Positions 6,165 through 11,925 of a stretch of 11,925 nucleotides of DNA are shown here, piece after piece. Numbering within the stretch: position 1 is the first letter of the stretch; the number at the start of each line of letters is the position of its first letter. The notes beneath the pieces were generated by a model that made no database searches, had not been told where the DNA came from, and saw nothing but the letters and a program-made list of their open reading frames with translations. Where the stretch lies: assembly GCA_964513655.1 (NCBI GenBank), contig CAZENQ010000096.1:1-11925 (forward strand), written 5' to 3'. This DNA is from G020350405 sp964513655. GTDB taxonomy: Bacteria; Planctomycetota; Phycisphaerae; Sedimentisphaerales; Anaerobacaceae. Both the position numbers and the translations under genes were made by a program.

Positions 6165-9100
6165 CTATACAGGGGCCGATTGAAGAGTTCGTTTTTGTTC
6201 ATACCTGCCGATTTTGCCGATAAAGACAAAAAGCATCGGATAGAAGAAGACGCCTAATATTGTCGCTATAAACATCCCTCCCAACAAGGCCATACCCATA
6301 ACTACTCTTGCCTCAGCGCCGGCCCCGGAGGCAAAAACCAAAGGCAGGACACCTAAAATGAAGGAAAACGCAGTCATCAATATTGGTCTGAAGCGCAGTT
6401 TTGCGGCCTTTACGGCCGCGTCGAATGAGGAAAGACCACCGTCGAATTCCAGTTTTGCAAACTCAATGATGAGTATGGCGTTCTTGGCCCCCATTGCGAT
6501 GAGCATCACCAGTGCAATTTGAGCAAAAACGTTGAGCTCGTAACTCTGGCTGAACAAGCGAGCCAGAAACAAGAACATAAACGCACCGAATATGGCAAAT
6601 GGCGTTCCCAGCAAGATACTCAATGGCAGCGACCAGCTTTCATACTGGGCGGCGAGGATGAGAAAAACGAATACCAATGCAAAGACAAAGACAACAGAGC
6701 CGGTACCGGCAGCCTCCTTTTCCTGATACGACATATTGCTCCATGCATATCCCATACCAGGCGGAAGGTTTTCAGCTAGTTCTTCCAAAGCATCCAGGGC
6801 CTGAGCAGATGTATATCCGGGGGCCGGTCCGCCGGTGAGCTCTACAGAACGGTACAGATTATAACGGTTGGTATAATCCGGTCCTGCTATTTCATTAATC
6901 TTGACGAATGCCGACAAGGGGACACTTTGCCCGGCACTGTTCTTGACGAAGAAAAGATTGACCTTCTTCTCATCCAGGCGGTATTCAGGTTCGGCCTGGA
7001 TATATGCCTTGTATAATCTTCCAAACCGGTTGAAATCATTTACATAGGAGCCGCCAAGGAAGGCCCCGACGGTCGTGTAAATATCATTTAGAGCGACTCC
7101 CGCCTTGAGGACTTTGTCGCGGTTGATGTCCATAAATCTTTGAGGAACAGTCGCCCTGAAGGGAGTAAACACCGAACCGATTTCAGGCCTCTTCATTGCA
7201 GCCTGAATGAAAATTGTCGCTTGTTTCGAGAGGTAATCAGGAGTATTACCGACCCTGTCCTGAAGCATCAAAGAGAATCCCGACCCGCTACCGAGGCCGG
7301 GGATGGCTGGAGGACCGAAGGCAAACACCTGTGCTTCGTAAATGCGGGACCTGAACTCTCTGTTTAGCAGAGCAATAACTTCTTTAACGGTTCTTTCACG
7401 CTGGGCCCAATCCTTAAATGAAACAAAAATAAGACTGTTATTATTGGTATAGGCTTTTGTGAGCAAACTATAGCCTGCGACCGCCGTAACAAATTCCGCT
7501 TCATCAAATTTCTCTATAATTTTTTCCACTTTCTTTGTGACAGCGTCAGTTCTTTGCAGAGAGGCCGCATCAGGCAATTGTATATTGACAAAGAGATATC
7601 CCATGTCCTCTTCGGGAACGAAACCGCCGGGTACTTTCTTTCCCAATAGGCTCAAAGCAATGACTATAACAATAATGAATATCAATCCTCTGGTAATTTT
7701 GCGTGTTACGATATTCGTAAATTTCATATATGAATCAGTGGACTTATCAAAAACATTGTTAAACGCCTTAAAAAACACACCCAGCGGTCCTCGATATGGT
7801 TTTTGTTTCCTCAGCAGCAGTGAACAGAGAGCCGGGCTCAGGGTTAAGGCGTTAACTGATGAGAAACACACAGAGACAGCAACCGTGATGGCAAACTGCT
7901 GATACAACCTGCCTGTTATGCCACCCATAGCCGCCACCGGAACAAATACCGCGACAAGCACCAGCGTAGTTGCGATGACCGGTGCGGTCACTTCGCTCAT
8001 TGCTTCGATGGTGGCTTCTTTGGTATTCATGCCCGCTTCAATCTTGACCTGTACGGCTTCGACTACGACGATAGCATCGTCGACTACAATGCCGATGGCC
8101 AGAACCAGACCAAGCAGCGATAACACATTTATTGTGAAACCAATCACAGGAAATACTATAAAAGCACCAATCAGAGAGACGGGTATGGCAATCGTGGGAA
8201 TTAAAGCCGCTCGCCAGTCCTGGATAAAAATGAAGACAACGAAGATGACCAGAGCAAGGGCAACAAAGAGTGTCACGACGATTTCATTAATACCGGCCGT
8301 AATGGCCAAAGTGGTATCCAATGCTATATCATATTTCATGCTCTCCGGGAAGGATTGGGAAATCCCGGCCATCGTCTTTTTGATCTCTTCGGCCAGTTGT
8401 ACAGCATTGGAACCGGGCGATTGATACAAACCTATGACGGCACATTCCTTATTGTTCAATCTGGTAAAGCCATTATACGTTTCAGTGCCTAACTCAACAC
8501 GGGCTATCTGTTTTATTTTTACCTGAGCCCCGCTTTCATCGGTTCTTACGACTATTTCGCCGAATTCCTCTTCCGATTGCAGACGTTCCGGCAGCCTGAC
8601 CGTATAGGTGAATTCCGTTCCCGGGGGGGCCGGTTCCGCTCCGAATTTACCTCCGGGTACAATAGCACTTTGCCCGCGAATCGCGTCAACGATCTCGGGA
8701 ACTGTTATTCCCATCTGGGCCAGACGGTCCGGTTTTATCCATATGCGCATTGAATAATCGCTTGCAACCAGAACAGTAGCGCGACCGAGACCTTTTATCC
8801 TTGCCAATATATCAACGATGTTAATCAGTGCATAGTTACCGAGAAAATTCTGGTCGTATCTGCCATCTTCTGAGGTCAGAGCGATAAGCATAAGAATATT
8901 CGCCAGTGATTTCTCAGTGGTGACGCCGAATTGTCTTACCTCTTCAGGCAGCTTGGCCGTCGCAGCGGCGACCCTGTTTTGAGTAAAAACAGTGTCCATA
9001 TCCGGGTCGGTACCGACCTCAAATGAGACCTGAATCGCCATGGTGCCGTCATTTGCATTGGTCGATTTCATGTAAATCATATTGTCAACACCGTTAATCT

Positions 9101-9302
9101 GCTGCTCCAAAGGTGTTGCGACCGACTGCTCTACGCTGATTGAGTCCGCTCCCGTATAAGTTGTACGGACTTCCACCATGGGAGGTGTGATATCGGGATA
9201 CTGCTCAATTGGAAGGCCTCCGAGGGATACTACTCCAACAATAACCGTGACAATCGCGATGACCATTGCCACAATTGGACGTTCTACGAAAAACTTACCC
9301 AT
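6165..9302 (-). CDS. RND efflux permease, HAE1 family (AcrB/MexB-like)
   Basis: This 1045-residue inner-membrane protein is the proton-driven motor and substrate-selecting part of the pump, close in length to AcrB (1049). It opens with MGKFFVERPIVAMV, as in the family. Two long periplasmic loops (about 30-335 and 560-865) each follow a first transmembrane helix, giving the usual 12-helix layout from an internal duplication. The proton-relay residues are intact: Asp408 and Asp409 in GIVVDDAIVVVE and Lys940 in MGAKNAILIIEFA, at essentially AcrB numbering. The periplasmic switch-loop region shows FAFGPPAIPGLGSGSGF, as in drug-type HAE1 pumps, and the paired acidic residues argue against a metal-type HME pump. 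It starts 6 bases after the adaptor stop and is followed 7 bases later by the outer-membrane factor. Substrates are probably hydrophobic or amphiphilic compounds, by family inference only. No frameshift or missing motif is seen. Confidence 0.98.
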   Translation of the reverse strand: MGKFFVERPIVAMVIAIVTVIVGVVSLGGLPIEQYPDITPPMVEVRTTYTGADSISVEQSVATPLEQQINGVDNMIYMKSTNANDGTMAIQVSFEVGTDPDMDTVFTQNRVAAATAKLPEEVRQFGVTTEKSLANILMLIALTSEDGRYDQNFLGNYALINIVDILARIKGLGRATVLVASDYSMRIWIKPDRLAQMGITVPEIVDAIRGQSAIVPGGKFGAEPAPPGTEFTYTVRLPERLQSEEEFGEIVVRTDESGAQVKIKQIARVELGTETYNGFTRLNNKECAVIGLYQSPGSNAVQLAEEIKKTMAGISQSFPESMKYDIALDTTLAITAGINEIVVTLFVALALVIFVVFIFIQDWRAALIPTIAIPVSLIGAFIVFPVIGFTINVLSLLGLVLAIGIVVDDAIVVVEAVQVKIEAGMNTKEATIEAMSEVTAPVIATTLVLVAVFVPVAAMGGITGRLYQQFAITVAVSVCFSSVNALTLSPALCSLLLRKQKPYRGPLGVFFKAFNNVFDKSTDSYMKFTNIVTRKITRGLIFIIVIVIALSLLGKKVPGGFVPEEDMGYLFVNIQLPDAASLQRTDAVTKKVEKIIEKFDEAEFVTAVAGYSLLTKAYTNNNSLIFVSFKDWAQRERTVKEVIALLNREFRSRIYEAQVFAFGPPAIPGLGSGSGFSLMLQDRVGNTPDYLSKQATIFIQAAMKRPEIGSVFTPFRATVPQRFMDINRDKVLKAGVALNDIYTTVGAFLGGSYVNDFNRFGRLYKAYIQAEPEYRLDEKKVNLFFVKNSAGQSVPLSAFVKINEIAGPDYTNRYNLYRSVELTGGPAPGYTSAQALDALEELAENLPPGMGYAWSNMSYQEKEAAGTGSVVFVFALVFVFLILAAQYESWSLPLSILLGTPFAIFGAFMFLFLARLFSQSYELNVFAQIALVMLIAMGAKNAILIIEFAKLEFDGGLSSFDAAVKAAKLRFRPILMTAFSFILGVLPLVFASGAGAEARVVMGMALLGGMFIATILGVFFYPMLFVFIGKIGRYEQKRTLQSAPV

Positions 9303-9308
9303 ACTTGG

Positions 9309-10454
9309 TTACTTGCTTTCTTCGTCTGTTGGTTGGATTTGGTGGATTACCGGGTTTACAGTCATTCCATTTCTTACTTTCTGCAGACCTTCGTATACAA
9401 CTTTTTCCCCGGATTTTAAACCCTCCGTGACCAGCCAGAACCGGTCGATCTTGGGGCCTACTTTAACTTCTCTTTGTTTGACTGTATTGTTTTCGCCGAC
9501 AACGTAAACGCTGTACAATCCCTGCAGCTCCATAATGCATCTCTGCGGGATCAGGATACCATCTTTGACCACTTCTACCCTGGCTCTTATCTGGGCAAAC
9601 TGCCCCGGGCGAAGTATTTCATCCGGATTGGGAAATGATGCCTGAACCAGTATGGAACCGGTAGCAGAGTCCACTTCTCTGTCAATAAAGTCAACTTTGC
9701 CTTTATGTTCGTATACAGAGCCGTCTGCCAAAATCATATCCAGCTCAGTTACACTGTCGTCCCTTTCAGCATCACTTTGGGAAAGATGGCGGCGGATGGC
9801 ACGCAGATACATGGTCTCTGTAATATAAAACTGCACAAGGACGGTATCTATACGGGAGACCGTGTTTAGAATAACCGGATTTGGGCTTCGGCCTACAAAG
9901 TCCCCGACTTTCGCCTTAGTCCTGCCGATTATTCCGGATACGGGCGAATGAATCTTTGTATAACCGAGTTGTATTTTTACGGCCCTGAGATTCGCCTCTG
10001 CTGCCTTTACTGATTCGACAGAAGCTTCATGTTGGGCTACGGCGGCATCTAAATCACTATCACTAACCGCTTTTTGCTCAGCGAGAGGTTTAATTCTATC
10101 TAAATCGCTCTTGGCTTTAGCCAGCATGGTTTTTGCTCCTGCGACCATGCTCATCGCAGCCGCAACCTTTTCTTCAAATGGCTGGCTTTCAAGAGTATAG
10201 AGCAAAGCCCCTTTGTTGACCCGTGAGCCCTCTGCAAAGTGTATACCTTCCAGATAACCTTCTACCCTCGCCGGTATGCCAATATCTTCAAAGCCGGATA
10301 TTTGACCGACATATTCCTGATGAATTGGAACTTCCTGTGCTTTCGTCTGGAATACCGGGATGTCCGGAGGAGACTGTGAAGACGAGTCTTTTTTGGCACA
10401 CGAAACGAATAACAAAAACAATATGCACAGTAAATTTAGCGTTATAGTTTTCAT
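9309..10454 (-). CDS. RND periplasmic adaptor (membrane fusion) lipoprotein, AcrA/MexA type
   Basis: This 381-residue adaptor bridges permease and outer-membrane duct. I start it at ATG 10454, where a purine-rich GAG stretch lies about 7-8 bases upstream. An in-frame TTG at 10484 would add ten hydrophilic residues before the signal. The N-terminus is a lipoprotein signal with lipobox FVSC (Cys19 lipidated), then a Ser-rich linker. The first lipoyl half is at about 62-90, an alpha-helical hairpin at about 95-160, the second lipoyl half at about 163-187 (LGYTKIHSPVSGIIG), then the beta-barrel with LRPGQFAQIR (281-290) and a membrane-proximal domain. At the hairpin tip, Arg120, Leu124 and Ser131 fit the RxxxLxxxxxxS motif that docks to TolC-type channels, which agrees with the partner encoded two genes on. 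It is the first gene of the operon, with a strong promoter 55-83 bases upstream. Confidence 0.96.
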   Translation of the reverse strand: MKTITLNLLCILFLLFVSCAKKDSSSQSPPDIPVFQTKAQEVPIHQEYVGQISGFEDIGIPARVEGYLEGIHFAEGSRVNKGALLYTLESQPFEEKVAAAMSMVAGAKTMLAKAKSDLDRIKPLAEQKAVSDSDLDAAVAQHEASVESVKAAEANLRAVKIQLGYTKIHSPVSGIIGRTKAKVGDFVGRSPNPVILNTVSRIDTVLVQFYITETMYLRAIRRHLSQSDAERDDSVTELDMILADGSVYEHKGKVDFIDREVDSATGSILVQASFPNPDEILRPGQFAQIRARVEVVKDGILIPQRCIMELQGLYSVYVVGENNTVKQREVKVGPKIDRFWLVTEGLKSGEKVVYEGLQKVRNGMTVNPVIHQIQPTDEESK

Positions 10455-10508
10455 TTTTTTCTCTTTACATTGAACCAAAGCCAAATGTTATTATGAAGTC
10501 GGCACGCT

Positions 10509-10537
10509 AGTATATCAGACCCGTTTAGTCAGGTCAA
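10509..10537 (-). promoter_or_regulatory. Near-consensus sigma-70 promoter of the efflux operon
   Basis: On the minus strand the -35 hexamer TTGACC (complement of 10532-10537) and the -10 hexamer TATACT (complement of 10509-10514) are exactly 17 bases apart. Each matches the consensus at five of six positions. Transcription would begin near 10502 and give a leader of about 48 bases before the adaptor ATG. The promoter starts 11 bases beyond the channel gene's last base, so the pump can be expressed independently of it. Short GACC/GGTC half-sites within the spacer could form a repressor site, but this is weak. Confidence 0.75.
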
Positions 10538-10547
10538 ATAAAGCGGC

Positions 10548-11231
10548 CTATGGAGACTCCTTCCTCATAGACTGCGAGATACCCATGCCTACGAGTCTTG
10601 CTACCAGAACAGCAAGGTAAACCGGACCAGCGACCGATTCCAAAACAGAAAGCGACCTTGCCTGACTCGTCATTGGTATAATATCTCCAAAGCCTAATGT
10701 GGTTAACGTGACATAGCTGTAATAAGTGAAATAGGATGAGTCTGTACTGAAGTGGTCCGGTACTTGAAATGAACCGGGCTGCAGGGCTTCAAGAACGGAG
10801 TAAAAAGAAGCCCACATCAGTCCAATCAACAAATATCCGCAGATGGCCCCGGCAATAACATCAGCATTTATTTTCTCTTTTTTACATAGATAAATAAGAA
10901 TTAGGACTACCAGGAAAGTAAAAAACATCGCACTAAAAACCTGCCCCACTATAAATAATGAAGGAACCTCCACAAAATAACGCAACCAATGTACAGCAAG
11001 TGCGGGAAAAGCAATTATCATGCCGATGTAAAAGAAGTGTTTTTTTTGACTGGCTACGTAAACTCCGGATATGAGAACTATAGTAGCGAATATATCCATA
11101 AGAAGGTTTCCGATTCCAATAAAGCCCTCAATAAAAGGTTTAAGGGAAAGCGTGAGCGTAATGGAGATGAGCAGAAAGATAAATCTGCCAATTCTTATCT
11201 GAGTGAAAGGAATATTAATTTCTCTCGTCAT
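10548..11231 (-). CDS. Six-helix potassium-type ion channel
   Basis: This 227-residue inner-membrane protein is an ion channel of the Ion_trans_2 type. Hydrophobic segments lie at about residues 14-38, 41-61, 66-87, 91-115, 123-147 and 196-218. Between the last two is a pore loop with the selectivity filter TTLGFGD (177-183), a TVGYGD variant. The aromatic is Phe and a Leu precedes the first Gly, both tolerated in prokaryotic potassium channels. There is no regulatory RCK/TrkA domain, cyclic-nucleotide domain or C-terminal extension, and the fourth helix lacks the regular Arg ladder of a voltage sensor, so gating is unknown. A strong AAGGAG site 7 bases upstream fixes the start at ATG 11231. 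It precedes the efflux operon on the same strand, but that operon has its own promoter, so the link may be only positional. Confidence 0.87.
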   Translation of the reverse strand: MTREINIPFTQIRIGRFIFLLISITLTLSLKPFIEGFIGIGNLLMDIFATIVLISGVYVASQKKHFFYIGMIIAFPALAVHWLRYFVEVPSLFIVGQVFSAMFFTFLVVLILIYLCKKEKINADVIAGAICGYLLIGLMWASFYSVLEALQPGSFQVPDHFSTDSSYFTYYSYVTLTTLGFGDIIPMTSQARSLSVLESVAGPVYLAVLVARLVGMGISQSMRKESP

Positions 11232-11238
11232 GTCTGGG

Positions 11239-11244
11239 CTCCTT
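11239..11244 (-). promoter_or_regulatory. Ribosome binding site of the channel gene
   Basis: The minus strand reads AAGGAG with a 7-base spacer to ATG 11231, a near-ideal Shine-Dalgarno arrangement that fixes the start. Confidence 0.85.
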
Positions 11245-11330
11245 GGCTATTACGCCGCAAGCACTTGGTGTTGATTTTACGGAATTGAGGTATGCTTTTT
11301 CTTTCTTATCAGTATGCATTTTGATTGCGC

Positions 11331-11354
11331 GACACGGTGTCAGTTGGTCCGTGT
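11331..11354. repeat. Overlapping inverted repeats upstream of the channel gene
   Basis: ACACGG (11332-11337) pairs with CCGTGT (11349-11354) around an 11-base loop. An alternative tight palindrome, GACAC-G-GTGTC, spans 11331-11341. The two share bases and cannot form together. They could be a leader RNA structure or an operator about 100 bases upstream of the start codon. Confidence 0.35.
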
Positions 11355-11434
11355 TTTCTGTAGCATTCTGCGAGAAAATTTGAATCATAGCATCAGCACC
11401 AGCTATGGGGATTTGGTCTTGCCTTGAAACTATC

Positions 11435-11451
11435 GATATACATTGTATATC
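11435..11451. promoter_or_regulatory. Perfect 17-bp palindrome, candidate operator
   Basis: GATATACATTGTATATC consists of two perfect 8-base half-sites around a single central T. The geometry suits a dimeric DNA-binding protein better than an RNA hairpin. It lies about 205 bases upstream of the channel start and about 36 bases downstream of a possible -10 element, a position fitting a repressor site. No regulator gene is visible in the window. Confidence 0.5.
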
Positions 11452-11486
11452 CTTGCCTGGCTACGCAGCTAAACCTATTTCTCAAT

Positions 11487-11515
11487 ATAATATTACATCT
11501 GTCTTGAAAATTCAA
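11487..11515 (-). promoter_or_regulatory. Possible promoter for the channel gene
   Basis: On the minus strand TTGAAT (complement of 11510-11515) and TATTAT (complement of 11487-11492) are 17 bases apart, matching the consensus at four and five of six positions. Transcription would start near 11480 and leave a leader of roughly 250 bases. The region is A+T-rich, so a chance match is possible. Confidence 0.35.
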
Positions 11516-11621
11516 AGATTTTCCCTATTAGCAGGATTTTTTGATGTTGAAAAAAATTGAAACGACGGCTGGATCCGGAGCCTTCGCTGGGACAAGGGGG
11601 CAGGACAAGAAGATAAGGCAG

Positions 11622-11640
11622 TCCCGTATCAAGTACGGGA
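11622..11640. repeat. Perfect 7-bp hairpin
   Basis: TCCCGTA (11622-11628) pairs with TACGGGA (11634-11640) around loop TCAAG, followed by TGACA. The form resembles widespread dispersed TTCCCG...CGGGAA-TGAC elements of bacterial intergenic DNA. Confidence 0.6.
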
Positions 11641-11678
11641 TGACAGGACGAGTGGGGGATGCCGCAAGCGGGATTGGT

Positions 11679-11706
11679 TCGTATCTCGTATCTTGTATCT
11701 CGTATC
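11679..11706 (+). repeat. 7-bp tandem repeat, four copies
   Basis: TCGTATC occurs at 11679-11685, 11686-11692 and 11700-11706. The third unit (11693-11699) is TTGTATC, with one substitution. It is a heptanucleotide microsatellite in non-coding DNA. Confidence 0.85.
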
Positions 11707-11797
11707 TGGGTGGTTGAGGCCGGATAGGAAAATCAAAGATTAAAAATCAAAATGCGAAGATACAGTGCAAAAATTAAAAAGAGTTGACTAATTGTGG

Positions 11798-11847
11798 ATT
11801 CCCGCTTTCCGTTCCGGGCTCTTCGCTGCGCTACGTGTCGCGGGAAT
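11798..11847. repeat. Inverted repeat ATTCCCGC/GCGGGAAT
   Basis: ATTCCCGC (11798-11805) and GCGGGAAT (11840-11847) are perfect 8-bp arms around a 34-base GC-rich interior, followed by GAC. It shares its TCCCG...CGGGA-TGAC form with the hairpin at 11622-11640, so both probably belong to one dispersed repeat type. Confidence 0.6.
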
Positions 11848-11852
11848 GACAA

Positions 11853-11874
11853 CCCCCAAGTCGCGGCTTGGGGG
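11853..11874. repeat. Strong GC-rich 22-base palindrome
   Basis: CCCCCAAG (11853-11860) pairs with CTTGGGGG (11867-11874) around TCGCGG, which contains the palindrome CGCG. The 22 bases are palindromic except for one T/G pair. It starts five bases after the preceding inverted repeat, so they may be parts of one composite element. No T-run follows directly, though a T-rich run occurs at the window end. Confidence 0.65.
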
Positions 11875-11925
11875 CTGCTATGAGGTCATCCGTCAAGGGT
11901 TATAATTTGATTTTTTTATTTTTTT

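Larger units (their letters stand above)
11232..11925. other. Gene-free right-hand region with hairpins and repeats
   Basis: No convincing coding sequence was found upstream of the channel gene. The part up to about 11520 looks like its regulatory region. From there to the window end the DNA is a patchwork of palindromes, a 7-bp tandem repeat and A-rich stretches, ending in a T-rich run at the very edge. I see no tRNA, rRNA fragment or transposase remnant. Confidence 0.6.

Noticed and set aside
7918..8424. Plus-strand open frame of 168 codons inside the permease gene
   Set aside because: Antisense shadow of a strongly conserved RND permease; Thr/Ala/Ser-rich translation follows from the opposite reading frame.
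10455..10484. Upstream TTG start for the adaptor
   Set aside because: It would place ten hydrophilic residues before a normal lipoprotein signal, whereas ATG 10454 gives a standard signal peptide.
11401..11520. Cyclic-di-GMP (GEMM) or other known riboswitch upstream of the channel
   Set aside because: Phrases such as CTGGCTACGCAGCTAAACC look suggestive, but I could not fit the conserved core or helices of a known class.

Overview
The window looks like chromosomal DNA of a Gram-negative (diderm) bacterium. It encodes a complete tripartite efflux pump whose outer-membrane channel and periplasmic adaptor both carry lipoprotein signals, and genes are preceded by GGAGG-type ribosome binding sites. 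The non-coding DNA is long, repeat-rich and hairpin-rich (short tandem repeats, dispersed-looking palindromes, purine-rich tracts). That style resembles intergenic DNA of environmental Planctomycetota such as Phycisphaerae, but this is a weak inference and no gene here fixes the taxonomy.

Layout. Positions 1-623 hold no convincing gene: imperfect and perfect hairpins, then a strikingly C-poor, purine-rich tract with clustered G-runs. A small four-helix membrane protein of unknown function (624-1217, minus) is divergent from a 976-residue protein (1529-4459, plus). That protein joins an N-terminal HD metal-phosphohydrolase domain to an Hsp90/GHKL-type ATPase domain. It is the only plus-strand gene and is visibly more A+T-rich than the efflux genes in sampled lines. 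It stands alone between repeat-bearing spacers, and is the best candidate for an undescribed stress or conflict (defence) system. The spacer 4460-4735 contains a 14-bp tandem repeat.

From 4736 to 10454, on the minus strand and read from high to low coordinates, lies a compact operon: adaptor lipoprotein (9309-10454), HAE1/AcrB-type RND permease (6165-9302) and NodT-type outer-membrane factor (4736-6157). Only 6-7 bases separate the genes, so they probably share one transcript and are translationally coupled. A near-consensus housekeeping promoter (TTGACC-17-TATACT) lies just upstream of the adaptor gene. No regulator gene is visible nearby. The three products together would form an envelope-spanning, proton-driven exporter.

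Upstream of the pump, on the same strand, is a six-helix ion channel with a potassium-type selectivity filter (10548-11231). Its upstream DNA contains a perfect 17-bp palindrome and a possible promoter that would give a leader of about 250 bases. The rest (about 11520-11925) is non-coding and packed with hairpins and a 7-bp tandem repeat.
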